NCBI GenBank assembly: GCA_902542165.1
Contig: CACBTF010000005.1
Coordinates: 1-41,182 of the forward strand
DNA: 41,182 nt
Direction of reading: 5' to 3'
Source: an uncultured Pelagibacteraceae bacterium
Lineage (GTDB): Bacteria; Pseudomonadota; Alphaproteobacteria; Pelagibacterales; Pelagibacteraceae
Positions 30,385-40,811 of the stretch are shown one piece after another; position 1 is the first letter of the stretch, and each line of letters starts with the position of its first letter. A model generated the notes under the pieces. It had not been told where the DNA came from. It worked only from the letters and a program-made list of their open reading frames with translations, and ran no database searches. A program made the position numbers and the translations under genes.

Positions 30385-32952
30385 ATGAACTTAGTAATTG
30401 TTGAAAGTCCAGCAAAAGCAAAAACAATAAATAAATATTTAGGTAAAGATTATTTAGTTTTAGCTAGCTATGGACACATAAGAGACCTCCCTTCAAAAAA
30501 TGGGTCTGTTGATCCTGAAAATAAATTTCAAATGGAATGGGAAATTGATTCTTTTTCAAAAAAATATTTAAAAGAAATTACTAATGCTGCTGAAGACTCT
30601 GATAAAATTATTTTAGCTACTGACCCTGATCGTGAAGGTGAAGCTATTGCATGGCATGTTAAAGAGGTCTTAGATAAAAAAAAATTATTAAAAGATAAGC
30701 ATCTTGAGCGAGTTGTTTTTAATGAGATTACGAAGAAAGCAATCCTTGATGCTATAAAAAATCCTAGAGAAATTCATTTACCTTTAGTTGAAGCTTATCT
30801 AGCACGAAGAGCTTTGGACTATCTTGTAGGATTTAATATCTCACCAATTCTTTGGACAAAATTACCTGGATCAAAATCAGCAGGAAGAGTTCAATCAGTA
30901 GCCTTAAAACTTATTACTGAAAGAGAAAAGGAAATAGAATTATTTAAACCAGAAGAATACTGGACACTTACATCGGACTTTGCAAATAAAGATAATAATA
31001 ACATTTTCTCAAAATTAAGTTTATTTAATGGAGATAAAATTGAAAAATTTTCTTTCAAAAATAAAGAAGAAATACAAAAAGCGATTGATATAATCAATAA
31101 AACAAAATTTAAAATTGCTGATGTGAATACTAAAGTATTTAGACGAAACCCCCTAGCTCCTTTTACAACATCAACTTTACAACAAACTGCTTCGGGGCGA
31201 TTTGGTTTTGGAGCTTCTAGAACAATGCAGATTGCACAACGACTTTATCAAGGAATAGATATCGAAGGTGAAACCACTGGATTAATTACTTACATGAGAA
31301 CTGATGGAACTAATATTTCAAAAGAAGCAATTGATGACTTTAGAAAATTCATTACTAATGATTACGGTGATAAATATTTACCAGATGCTCCAAATAGTTA
31401 TACGGGTAAGAAAGCAAAGAATGCTCAGGAAGCTCATGAGCCAATTAGACCAACAAATATAAGCAGGAAACCTTCTGATATCAAAAAATATGTAAATGCA
31501 GATCAATTTAAACTCTATGAATTAATCTGGAGTAGAGCCTTATCATCTCAAATGACTCCTGCAGAGTTTGACAGAAATACCATAATTATTTCTTCAAATG
31601 ATAATAAGATTAACTTTAGAGCTAGCGGCTCGGTCATAAAATTTGATGGATTTCTAAAAGTGTATCAAGTTCAAGAAACTGATGAGGATGCAAAGAATAT
31701 TTTACCTGAAGTCAAAGTCGGAGAAGAAATTAGTATACTTAAGCTAAATGATGAACAACACTTTACAGATCCACCACCACGATACTCTGAAGCTAGTTTA
31801 GTGAAAAAGATGGAGGAATTAGGCATAGGAAGACCCTCCACTTATGCTAGCATTATCTCAGTATTATCAACGAGAAATTATGTCGAATTAATTAATAAAA
31901 GGTTTAATCCAACTGACAGAGGAAAGCTAATTTCAGCTTTTTTAGAGAAATTATTTTCTAAATACGTGGATTATAATTTCACTGCAGACTTAGAAAATCA
32001 GCTAGATGAAATCACAAGTGGTAAAATTGAATGGGTACAAGTTTTGGATAATTTTTGGAAAGATTTTTACGAAAATGTTGGAAAAGTTAAAGAAAAGAGA
32101 ACTAGGGAAGTGTTAGACTTATTAAATGAAAGTTTAGGAGCTTTGATTTTCGAAAGAGATGATAAAGACGCTATAGATCGAAAATGCAAGTTATGTTCCA
32201 ATGGAGAGCTTAGTCTTAAGAATAGTTTTAGAGGCGGGGCTTTTATAGGGTGTTCAAATTATCCAGAGTGCAAATTTACTAGACCTTTATCTAAAGCTAA
32301 AGCTGCAGCTCAATATAACTTAGCAGAACCTAAGCTATTGGGTCAAAACGAAAAAGGTAAAGATATATATTTAAAGAATGGTAGATTTGGCCCCTACTTG
32401 CAATATGAAAAAGAAAAAGAAGAATTAGAAACAAAAAAGAAAAAAGAAAGAAAGAAAAAAAATGAGAATGAACATCTCAAAAATGTTTCCATTCCAAAAG
32501 GTATTGATGTTGACAGTGTTGACTTAGAAAAAGCGAAATATTTATGTTCTCTTCCAAAAGTACTAGGGCAACACCCAGATAATGGGCAAGACATAACTTT
32601 AAACTCTGGGAGATTTGGTCCATATCTAAAATGCGAAAATAAATCTGCAAGACTTGAAAATGTTGAAGATCTATTTTCTATTGGAATTAATCGAGCAATA
32701 ACATTAATAGCTGAAGCTAAGCCTGGAAGGATTTCCTCTTCACTTATTAAAGATCTTGGAGAACATCCTGAAGATAAAAAGCCTGTCCGAATTATGAAAG
32801 GGCAATATGGTCCTTATATTAAGTACAAGTCTCTCAACGCAACTATACCTGAAGAAAAAGATCCTAATGAACTTACTATGGAAGAAGCGCTCATATTAAT
32901 TGAAAAAAGAAAAGAGTACGATAAAACTAAAAAAAAAGGGAAAAGAAAATGA
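30385..32952 (+). CDS. topA: DNA topoisomerase I
   Basis: MNLVIVESPAKAKTINKYLG start, DPDREGEAIAWHV, GLITYMRTDGT (Tyr), zinc finger CKLCSNGEL...GCSNYPECKFTRPL; ATG at 30385 preferred over TTG 30349. Confidence 0.97.
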   Translation: MNLVIVESPAKAKTINKYLGKDYLVLASYGHIRDLPSKNGSVDPENKFQMEWEIDSFSKKYLKEITNAAEDSDKIILATDPDREGEAIAWHVKEVLDKKKLLKDKHLERVVFNEITKKAILDAIKNPREIHLPLVEAYLARRALDYLVGFNISPILWTKLPGSKSAGRVQSVALKLITEREKEIELFKPEEYWTLTSDFANKDNNNIFSKLSLFNGDKIEKFSFKNKEEIQKAIDIINKTKFKIADVNTKVFRRNPLAPFTTSTLQQTASGRFGFGASRTMQIAQRLYQGIDIEGETTGLITYMRTDGTNISKEAIDDFRKFITNDYGDKYLPDAPNSYTGKKAKNAQEAHEPIRPTNISRKPSDIKKYVNADQFKLYELIWSRALSSQMTPAEFDRNTIIISSNDNKINFRASGSVIKFDGFLKVYQVQETDEDAKNILPEVKVGEEISILKLNDEQHFTDPPPRYSEASLVKKMEELGIGRPSTYASIISVLSTRNYVELINKRFNPTDRGKLISAFLEKLFSKYVDYNFTADLENQLDEITSGKIEWVQVLDNFWKDFYENVGKVKEKRTREVLDLLNESLGALIFERDDKDAIDRKCKLCSNGELSLKNSFRGGAFIGCSNYPECKFTRPLSKAKAAAQYNLAEPKLLGQNEKGKDIYLKNGRFGPYLQYEKEKEELETKKKKERKKKNENEHLKNVSIPKGIDVDSVDLEKAKYLCSLPKVLGQHPDNGQDITLNSGRFGPYLKCENKSARLENVEDLFSIGINRAITLIAEAKPGRISSSLIKDLGEHPEDKKPVRIMKGQYGPYIKYKSLNATIPEEKDPNELTMEEALILIEKRKEYDKTKKKGKRK

Positions 32953-33413
32953 GTGACATTGAAAACAAAATTAAAAGTTTAAATATAAAACTACCTGAAC
33001 CAAAAGCACCAGTAGGAGCTTATGTTGCTACTAAGATTGTTGGAAAACTAATATATATATCTGGTCAAGTATCTATTGATGAAAATGCAAAACTTATAAC
33101 AGGTAAGATTGGAAAAGATTTAGATGTAGAGAAAGGTTACAAAGCAGCTAAAAGATGTGGTTTAAGTATTGTCGCGCATGTTAAAAATGCTTGTGAAGGA
33201 GATTTAGATAAAGTTAAATCTTGTGTAAAATTAACAGGTTATGTAAATTCGACAGATGATTTCAAAGATCAACCAAAAATTATAAACGGTGCTTCAGATA
33301 TTATAGCTAAGATTTTTGATAAAAAAGGTGAACACACGCGTGCTGCAGTAAGTGTAAATAGTTTACCCTTAGGAGTTGCTGTAGAAGTTGATGCAATCTT
33401 TGAACTTAATTAG
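32949..33413 (+). CDS. RidA/YjgF-family protein
   Basis: APVGAYVATKIVGKLIYISGQVSID, HTRAAVSVNSLPLGVAVEVDAIFEL. Confidence 0.9.
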   Translation: MSDIENKIKSLNIKLPEPKAPVGAYVATKIVGKLIYISGQVSIDENAKLITGKIGKDLDVEKGYKAAKRCGLSIVAHVKNACEGDLDKVKSCVKLTGYVNSTDDFKDQPKIINGASDIIAKIFDKKGEHTRAAVSVNSLPLGVAVEVDAIFELN

Positions 33414-34710
33414 TGTTTGGTCTACCAACAGAATAGTATTTAATCTTATTTTTTTTCATTTCTTCGGCAGAATAAAGATTTCTTAAGTCATAAACTTTGA
33501 ATTTATTATTTTTTACAATCTTTTTGAAATCTATTGATTTAAATTCATCCCATTCAGTGAGTAAAACTAATAAATCTGCATCATTACAATTAGATTTTAT
33601 ATTGTTTCTGTAATTACAGTTTTTGATTTTTCTAAACTCATTTTTTTCTCCAGATGGATCATAATATCTAACTTTCGCACCTTTTTTACATAGATAGGGT
33701 ATCATTTTAAGGCTAGTGGAATCCCTCATATCATCAGTGTTTGGTTTAAATGTAACCCCTAAGAAAGAAATTTTTTTATTTCTTATATTTGAACCTAAAA
33801 TTTTATGAATTCTTTGAGTGAGTAAACTCACTCTTTCTTGATTTGATTTAATTACTGATTTAACAACTGATAGATTTATTTTATATTTCTCTGCAGCTGA
33901 TACAAGACCTTTAGTGTCTTTTGGAAAACATGAACCTCCATAAGCTGGTCCAGCACGTAAAAATCTACCTCCGATTCTACTATCAGATCCCATCCCTAAT
34001 GAGATATCCTCCACGTTTACTCCAGATTTTTCACACAAATTAGCTAGTTCGTTAATAAAAGTAATTTTAGTTGCCAGAAAGGCATTTGATGCATACTTAA
34101 TTAGCTCTGCTCCTCTTCTAGTAGTGGTAAAAAATTTTGCTCCTTTGTTAGTTAATGGTGTGTAGAGTTTTCTCATTATATTAAAGGCTTTTTTTTCGTT
34201 AGATCCAACAACAATTCTATCAGGATATCTAAAATCGCGTATAGCTTCTCCTTCTCGTAAAAATTCTGGATTAGAAATTATATTCAAAAATTTTTTCTTC
34301 TTTTTTAAAATTTTTTCTATCTCATCACCTGTTCCTATTGGAACTGTTGACTTTGTAACAATAATTTTTTTTCTTTTAGAGTATTTTAATATTTCTCTTG
34401 CACATTTATAAACATAAGATAAATCAACTTTAATTGATTTTTTTTTTGTGGGAGTTCCAACGCATATAAAAATTATTTCTGATGAGTTTATAGCCATTTT
34501 TATATTTGTAGTGAATAAAAGTCTTTTAGCTGTAAAATTTTTTTTTATTAATTCATCTAATCCAGGCTCATATATTGGAGAAATGCCAGCATTGAGTTTA
34601 TCTATTTTATTTTTATCTTTATCAACACAAATAACTTGATTTCCTATGTCGGCGAAGCAGGTACCACTAACTAATCCAACGTAACCAGTTCCAATCATAC
34701 ACAATTTCAT
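33406..34710 (-). CDS. UDP-glucose 6-dehydrogenase
   Basis: MKLCMIGTGYVGLVSGTCFADIGN, ISNPEFLREGEAIRDFRYPDRIVVG, GPAYGGSCFPKDTKGL. Confidence 0.95.
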   Translation of the reverse strand: MKLCMIGTGYVGLVSGTCFADIGNQVICVDKDKNKIDKLNAGISPIYEPGLDELIKKNFTAKRLLFTTNIKMAINSSEIIFICVGTPTKKKSIKVDLSYVYKCAREILKYSKRKKIIVTKSTVPIGTGDEIEKILKKKKKFLNIISNPEFLREGEAIRDFRYPDRIVVGSNEKKAFNIMRKLYTPLTNKGAKFFTTTRRGAELIKYASNAFLATKITFINELANLCEKSGVNVEDISLGMGSDSRIGGRFLRAGPAYGGSCFPKDTKGLVSAAEKYKINLSVVKSVIKSNQERVSLLTQRIHKILGSNIRNKKISFLGVTFKPNTDDMRDSTSLKMIPYLCKKGAKVRYYDPSGEKNEFRKIKNCNYRNNIKSNCNDADLLVLLTEWDEFKSIDFKKIVKNNKFKVYDLRNLYSAEEMKKNKIKYYSVGRPNTN

Positions 34711-35525
34711 TTTTTTCCTCTAGAAATTATCTTTCCCGAATTAATGTAACCATTTATGGTTCCACAATCTAAATATTTTCCCTTAAATATATTTCCATAA
34801 AATTTATAATTCTTTTTTATTAAATTTTTAATAGCATCTGTAATGTGTATTTCGCCTCCGCTTCCTGGTTTAAGATTTTTAATTTCACCAAAAATTTTTG
34901 AAGGCAATATATATCTCCCTATAATTGCAAAATTTGATGGCGCATTTTTGACTTTTGGTTTTTCGATAACATCACTAATTTGAAAGTAATTTTTTCTTTT
35001 ATTTTTAATTGAGAGAATTCCCCATCTCGATACTTCAGTTTTATTAACTTTTTTTGTAGCTATTACTGAACTTTTTGTTTTTTTGTGCAATGAAATCATT
35101 TCTTTTGAGCAGTTATTATTTATAATTAAGTCATCGGCTAGCAACATTAAAAAAAATTTATTTTTTATAAGTTTTTTACATTTAAGAACAGCATCTCCTG
35201 TACCCTTAGGTTTATTTTGATATACAAATTTAATCATTTTTTGATATTTTTTTATTTTAGCAAATTCTTTTTTAATTCTTTTATCTTTCTTTTTTTTTAT
35301 TATTTTCTTATAAAATTTATCATTAAAAAAATATTTTTTAATTGCAGATTTATCTTCAGAAATAATGAATATGAACTCTTTTATACCAGCCGATAAACAC
35401 TCTTCTAATATATACTCTAGGTTTGGTTTTCCATTTATTGGAATAAGTTCTTTTGGCATAACACTTGTTAACGGCAACATTCTTGTGCCTAATCCTGCCA
35501 ATGGAATAATCGCTTGTTTTATCAT
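34707..35525 (-). CDS. galU: UTP-glucose-1-phosphate uridylyltransferase
   Basis: QAIIPLAGLGTRMLPLTSVMPKELIPI, NKPKGTGDAVL, GSGGEIHITDAI. Confidence 0.94.
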   Translation of the reverse strand: MIKQAIIPLAGLGTRMLPLTSVMPKELIPINGKPNLEYILEECLSAGIKEFIFIISEDKSAIKKYFFNDKFYKKIIKKKKDKRIKKEFAKIKKYQKMIKFVYQNKPKGTGDAVLKCKKLIKNKFFLMLLADDLIINNNCSKEMISLHKKTKSSVIATKKVNKTEVSRWGILSIKNKRKNYFQISDVIEKPKVKNAPSNFAIIGRYILPSKIFGEIKNLKPGSGGEIHITDAIKNLIKKNYKFYGNIFKGKYLDCGTINGYINSGKIISRGKK

Positions 35526-35563
35526 ATGATTCTTATATTAATTATTATCATCGCTTTACAGAA

Positions 35564-36379
35564 ATGAAAATATTTAAAGACAAACAAACTCTTCAAGAGG
35601 AGATTTTGAAAAATAAAGGCATATCATTCATTCCTACAATGGGTGGTTTACATAAAGGTCACATTTCTTTAATAAAAAGATCAAAGAAATTAAAGCTAAA
35701 AATACTGGTTTCAATTTTCATCAACCCTAAACAATTTAATAAAAAAAGTGATTTCAAGTCTTACCCTAGAAATACTAAAAAAGACATAAAACTATTAAAA
35801 AAATTAAAAATTAATTACTTATACATTCCAACATATAAAGATATTTATGGATTTAAACCAAAGAAAAAAGTTTTCTTAGATAAATTTTCAAAAAAACTGT
35901 GTGGAAAATTTAGAAAAGGTCATTTTGCAGGTGTTTTAAACGTGGTAAATAGATTTGTAGAAATAATAAACCCTAAATATATTTTTTTAGGAAAAAAAGA
36001 TTATCAACAAATATATCTTATCAGAAGACATATCGAAAAAAGGAAAATTAGTTCTAAAATAATTGAATGCAAAACTATAAGGGAAAAAAATGGAATTGCA
36101 TGTTCATCTAGAAATTTAAATCTCAATAAAAGTCAAACAAAAATAGCATCTAATATTTTCTATTACCTTTACGATTTAAAGAAAAGAATAAAAAAAAATT
36201 ATAGTTTATTTAAGCAAAATAAGATTAAAAACGATTTAATAACGCTAGGTGCTAAAAAAGTAGATTATATTGAAAATTATGATGTAAAAAGTTTTAAAAA
36301 AATTAGAGGACCAAATAAAAAATTTAATTTATTTTTTGCGTACTATATCAAAGACACAAGATTAATTGATAATATCTAA
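35564..36379 (+). CDS. panC: Pantothenate synthetase
   Basis: FIPTMGGLHKGHISLI, VSIFINPKQFNKKSDFKSYPR, FLGKKDYQQ, REKNGIACSSRN. Confidence 0.95.
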   Translation: MKIFKDKQTLQEEILKNKGISFIPTMGGLHKGHISLIKRSKKLKLKILVSIFINPKQFNKKSDFKSYPRNTKKDIKLLKKLKINYLYIPTYKDIYGFKPKKKVFLDKFSKKLCGKFRKGHFAGVLNVVNRFVEIINPKYIFLGKKDYQQIYLIRRHIEKRKISSKIIECKTIREKNGIACSSRNLNLNKSQTKIASNIFYYLYDLKKRIKKNYSLFKQNKIKNDLITLGAKKVDYIENYDVKSFKKIRGPNKKFNLFFAYYIKDTRLIDNI

Positions 36380-37755
36380 TTTAAAAAATAAAAAGAGCCT
36401 AATCCTAAGAATGAAAGAAATCCAATTACATCTGTGATAGTTGTAACAAAAACGCTTGAAGCTAAAGCAGGATCAATATTTAATTTTTTTAAAGAAACTG
36501 GAACCAATATTCCAAACAAACCTGCAACAATCATATTTAAGATCATTGAAATACCGATCAATAGTGAAAGATTTAATTCTTTAAACCATAATTGAACTAT
36601 TATTGCAGTTATTATTGCAAAGATTATTCCATTTAAAATTCCTATTAGAAATTCTTTACCAACTACTCTATTAAAATTACTTTTTGATAATTCTTTGGTG
36701 GCAATTGCTCGTATAGTAACTGCTAGAGTTTGCATTCCAGCATTACCTCCCATTGACGCAACGATTGGCATAAGGAAAGCTAAGGCAACCATTTGTTCAA
36801 TTGAAGCACCAAAAAAACTAATAACCCAAGTTGCTAATAAAGCAGTAAATAGATTTAACAACAACCAGTTAAACCTTCTTTTTGTTTTTAGCATAACACT
36901 ATCAGTGATTTCTTCATCACCAACTCCTGCTAAACGTAAAGCATCTTCCTCTGCTTCTTCTTGAACAACTGTTACAACATCGTCAGCTGTAATCATACCA
37001 ACTAATTTGTTTTCTTTATTAACTACGCCTGCAGAAACTAAGTTATAATTTTCAAATGTGAGACCAACTTCCTCTTTATCCATATTAACTGAGATCAAGA
37101 CTGGCATTTCTCTCATTATGGAGTTCATTTTTAAATCTCTAGATGTTCTTAGAACTCTTGATGACGGAACAGTTCCAATTGGTTTAAAATCATTATCTAC
37201 GATAAATATCTCTAAAAATTCTTCAGGTAAATCTTTGTTTTCTCTTAAATAGTCAATAGTTTGACCCACAGTCCAGTTACTAGGTACAGCGGTGAACTCT
37301 CTTTGCATTATTCTAGCTGCAGAGTCTTCGGGGTAACTTAAACCTTCTTGTAATAAAAACTTATCTTTAGGCGGTAATTTTTCTAATACTTTTTCTTTTA
37401 CTTCTTTTGATAAGTTCTCAAGAATTTTTATAGCATTATCAGACTCTAATCTTTTAATTATTTTGATAAGTGAGTCTATAGAAAGTAATTGTAAAACTTC
37501 ACTTTGAATTGACTCGTTTAATTCTATAAAAATTTCTGGATCGATATTAAAAGACTCAATCTCTATTAGTTTTGTTCTTGTTTCAGAGTTTAAGTTCTCT
37601 ATTAAATTAGCAACATCTGCTTCGTGCAGATCTTTTAACGTTTGATTAATAAATTCAACATTTCTGTTCTCAATATTTTGAGTAAAAGTATTGATAAATT
37701 CTTTGTTAAAATCCAAATTGACTTTTTTTGCATCTGTTGTTTTTGGTAAAGTCAT
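36376..37755 (-). CDS. mgtE: MgtE-family magnesium transporter
   Basis: N-terminal helical and CBS domains; C-terminal MPIVASMGGNAGMQTLAVTIRAIAT, DPALASSVFVTTITDVIGFLSFLGLG. Confidence 0.95.
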   Translation of the reverse strand: MTLPKTTDAKKVNLDFNKEFINTFTQNIENRNVEFINQTLKDLHEADVANLIENLNSETRTKLIEIESFNIDPEIFIELNESIQSEVLQLLSIDSLIKIIKRLESDNAIKILENLSKEVKEKVLEKLPPKDKFLLQEGLSYPEDSAARIMQREFTAVPSNWTVGQTIDYLRENKDLPEEFLEIFIVDNDFKPIGTVPSSRVLRTSRDLKMNSIMREMPVLISVNMDKEEVGLTFENYNLVSAGVVNKENKLVGMITADDVVTVVQEEAEEDALRLAGVGDEEITDSVMLKTKRRFNWLLLNLFTALLATWVISFFGASIEQMVALAFLMPIVASMGGNAGMQTLAVTIRAIATKELSKSNFNRVVGKEFLIGILNGIIFAIITAIIVQLWFKELNLSLLIGISMILNMIVAGLFGILVPVSLKKLNIDPALASSVFVTTITDVIGFLSFLGLGSFYFLN

Positions 37756-37814
37756 AAATACCTCTATAAGTTTTTTGAGACTATTAGTCTATATAATGAT
37801 AAAATTCAAATTAA

Positions 37815-38426
37815 ATGAGTATAGAAATTAAAATAAGCAAAAAACCTATATCCTATAAAACAGCAATGCTTTACCTCAATAAAAGAGTTGAAGAAGTTAA
37901 AAATGGTAAAAATAGAGAATTATTATGGATCCTAGAACATCCTACGACTTACACATGTGGAGTAAGTTTTAACGAAAAAGAAATAATAGATAAAAAAATA
38001 AAAATAGTTAAATCGAATAGAGGTGGTAAAATTACACTGCATAACCCGGGGCAAAAAATTGTCTACTTCGTCATCAATTTAAACGAGAGAAAAAAAGACA
38101 TAAGAAAATTAATAAGTTCAATAGAAAATAGTATAATACAATTTTTAGAAAATTATAAAATTAAAGCAAAAAAAGATAAAAAGAATATAGGCATTTGGGT
38201 AAAAAATAAAAAAATTGCAGCGATTGGTATTAGAGTATCTAGATGGATAGCTTATCATGGTTGTTCAATTAATATATCAAATAATTTAAATCAATATTTA
38301 AAAATTATTCCATGTGGTTTAGATAATAAAAAAGTAACTTCGATATTAGAAATAAAAAATATAAAACCTAAAAACTATGAAAGTAATTTAGCAAATATTT
38401 TCATTAAAAATATAGAAAAAATTTAA
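37815..38426 (+). CDS. lipB: Octanoyltransferase LipB
   Basis: LEHPTTYTCGVSF, NRGGKITLHNPGQKIVYFVI, KIAAIGIRVSRWIAYHG, IPCGL. Confidence 0.94.
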   Translation: MSIEIKISKKPISYKTAMLYLNKRVEEVKNGKNRELLWILEHPTTYTCGVSFNEKEIIDKKIKIVKSNRGGKITLHNPGQKIVYFVINLNERKKDIRKLISSIENSIIQFLENYKIKAKKDKKNIGIWVKNKKIAAIGIRVSRWIAYHGCSINISNNLNQYLKIIPCGLDNKKVTSILEIKNIKPKNYESNLANIFIKNIEKI

Positions 38427-39316
38427 ATATTTTTTTTAAGAAAATCTTCAAATATATCGTTGTATTTTGCTTTGAAATTATATTGAACATTGTTAATCAT
38501 GAATTTTATTTTGTAAGCATGTAACATAAGATTTTTTATTTTTTTTCTATTATTCAAAAAATACTTGTTGTCACCAACTATTGGATTACCAATATTTAAG
38601 AGTTGTTTTCTTAACTGATGTTTTCTTCCAGTTATTGGATTTAATTCTAAAAATGAGTAACCCGCGTTAGATTTAATCACTTTTAAATTTGAAATAGCCT
38701 TTTGCAAAATTTTTTTATTATTATCGTAATATATAAGATCATCTTTCATGACTTTGATTGATTTGTTTACTTTCCCATGGACTAAAGCTAAATAAGTTTT
38801 ATGAATTTTCCTTATTCTAAATAATGAAGTGAAAAGTTGAGCAAATTTTCTATTTTTTGCAATTATTAAAACACCGGATGTTTCTTTATCTAGTCTATGG
38901 ACAATAAAAGGTTTTGAATTCTTAAAATATTTTGTATTTTTTAATATATCTATAATATTTTTGAATGACTTTGTTCCTGATTGAACTGGAATACCTATCG
39001 GTTTATTAATAACTATAAAATTTTCATTATCTTCTATGATATAATCATCATAAGAACTAATTTCTCTTTTTTTTGGTAAGTATTTGATTATTTTTTTTTT
39101 ATCGGTGGGTTTAAATTTTGAAATATCATAAATCTCAACTAAATCTCCAGTTTGTAGTCTGTATGATGATTTAGTTTTTTTTTTATTAACTTTAATTTTA
39201 TTTTTTCTAATAATTTTTTCTATTAAAGAATGCGGTAAATTTATTATTTTGAGTTTAAACCATTTGTCGAGACGAGAGTCATTAAAATCATCCTCTACAG
39301 TAAAAGTTTTGGGCAT
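38423..39316 (-). CDS. RluC/RluD-family 23S rRNA pseudouridine synthase
   Basis: S4-like N-terminus, VINKPIGIPVQSG, IVHRLDKETSGVLIIAKN. Confidence 0.93.
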   Translation of the reverse strand: MPKTFTVEDDFNDSRLDKWFKLKIINLPHSLIEKIIRKNKIKVNKKKTKSSYRLQTGDLVEIYDISKFKPTDKKKIIKYLPKKREISSYDDYIIEDNENFIVINKPIGIPVQSGTKSFKNIIDILKNTKYFKNSKPFIVHRLDKETSGVLIIAKNRKFAQLFTSLFRIRKIHKTYLALVHGKVNKSIKVMKDDLIYYDNNKKILQKAISNLKVIKSNAGYSFLELNPITGRKHQLRKQLLNIGNPIVGDNKYFLNNRKKIKNLMLHAYKIKFMINNVQYNFKAKYNDIFEDFLKKNI

Positions 39317-39327
39317 GTAAGCTTAGT

Positions 39328-39777
39328 TTATTTACTTGCAACTTTTTGCTCTGCTTGAGCTTCTTTTGTTTTATTTTTGGTTTCTGTTTTTTTTGGTTTA
39401 TCAATTTTTTTAGCTTCAGGATTTCTATCAACTAACTCGATAACAGCCATCGGAGCATCATCACCTGTTCTAAATCCAGCTTTTAAAACTCTTGAATATC
39501 CCCCTTTTCGAGAACTGTATCTTTTAGATAATTCATCAAAGACTTTTGTAACTGATTTTTTGTCTTGTAACTTTGAAAATAGTCTTTTTTTATTACTTAA
39601 AATATTCTTTTTACCTAATGTGATGACTTTATCTATTTGCGGTTTAAGTTCTTTTGCTTTAGGTAATGTTGTAATTATTTGTTCATACTTAATTAAAGAA
39701 TTAAGCATATTTTTAAATAAAGCCTTTCTATGTTCGCTAGTTTTATTTAATTTTCTATAACCAAGACCATGTCTCAT
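39328..39777 (-). CDS. rplQ: 50S ribosomal protein L17
   Basis: [25 protein letters not shown]. Confidence 0.97.
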   Translation of the reverse strand: MRHGLGYRKLNKTSEHRKALFKNMLNSLIKYEQIITTLPKAKELKPQIDKVITLGKKNILSNKKRLFSKLQDKKSVTKVFDELSKRYSSRKGGYSRVLKAGFRTGDDAPMAVIELVDRNPEAKKIDKPKKTETKNKTKEAQAEQKVASK

Positions 39778-40811
39778 TAGTAGTTATTTTCCTCTAATTT
39801 TTTAGATAATTCAGCTATATTATCAGGAGGCCAGTTGGGAATTTCCATACCTAAATATAATGACATCGTATTTAATACTTCTTTAATCTCATTAAGAGAT
39901 TTTCTACCAAAGTTGGGCGTTCTTAACATTTCAGGTTCGGTTTTTTGAACTAAATCACCAATATAAATTATATTATCATTTTTTAAACAATTCATAGATC
40001 TTACTGACAACTCGAGTTCCTCAACTCTTTTAAGTAAATTTCTATTAAATTCAGGCTCTGAAGATTTTACTTCTTTGACAACTTCTTGAGGATCTTCAAA
40101 ATTAACAAACATTGATAATTGATCTTGGAAAATTCTCGCTGAATATGCTATCGCATCTTCTGCATCGACAGTCCCATTAGTTTCTACAGTCATAATCAAT
40201 TTATCATAGTCTAAAGCACTGCCTGCTCTTGTATTTTCGACTGAAAAAGAAACCTTTTTTACTGGACTAAATAAAGAGTCGATAGAAATCAATCCTAAAG
40301 GACTATCTTCCGTTTTATTTTTTGGCGCCTGAACGTAGCCTTTGCCTGTACTTACCATTAATTCCATATGAAACTGTGTATTTTCATCTAAATTGCAAAT
40401 AGTTTGGTCTGGGTTTAATATTTCAATTTCAGGGACTAAAGTTATGTCTTTTGCCTTGACTTCTTTAGGTCCTTTTATATCAAGAATAATTTTTTTAGGA
40501 TTTGATGTAGAAGATTTAATAGCTAAATTTTTAACATTCAGTACTATATCTGTAACATCTTCTCTGACACCTTTTATTGAGGAAAACTCGTGCAATACTC
40601 CATCAATTTGAATTGCAGTGACGGCTGCTCCTTGAATAGATGATAAAAGTATTCTTCTCAAAGAATTACCTATAGTTTGACCAAAACCTTTTTCTAAGGG
40701 CTCTGCAACAACTTTGGCTACAGTTTTATCATCATTGCTTGTTATATCCAATTTATTTGGTTTTATTAAAGCTTTCCAATTTTTATCGATAACATTTGAT
40801 GTTGCTTGCAT
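39777..40811 (-). CDS. rpoA: DNA-directed RNA polymerase subunit alpha
   Basis: [50 protein letters not shown]; alpha-[16 protein letters not shown]. Confidence 0.98.
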   Translation of the reverse strand: MQATSNVIDKNWKALIKPNKLDITSNDDKTVAKVVAEPLEKGFGQTIGNSLRRILLSSIQGAAVTAIQIDGVLHEFSSIKGVREDVTDIVLNVKNLAIKSSTSNPKKIILDIKGPKEVKAKDITLVPEIEILNPDQTICNLDENTQFHMELMVSTGKGYVQAPKNKTEDSPLGLISIDSLFSPVKKVSFSVENTRAGSALDYDKLIMTVETNGTVDAEDAIAYSARIFQDQLSMFVNFEDPQEVVKEVKSSEPEFNRNLLKRVEELELSVRSMNCLKNDNIIYIGDLVQKTEPEMLRTPNFGRKSLNEIKEVLNTMSLYLGMEIPNWPPDNIAELSKKLEENNY

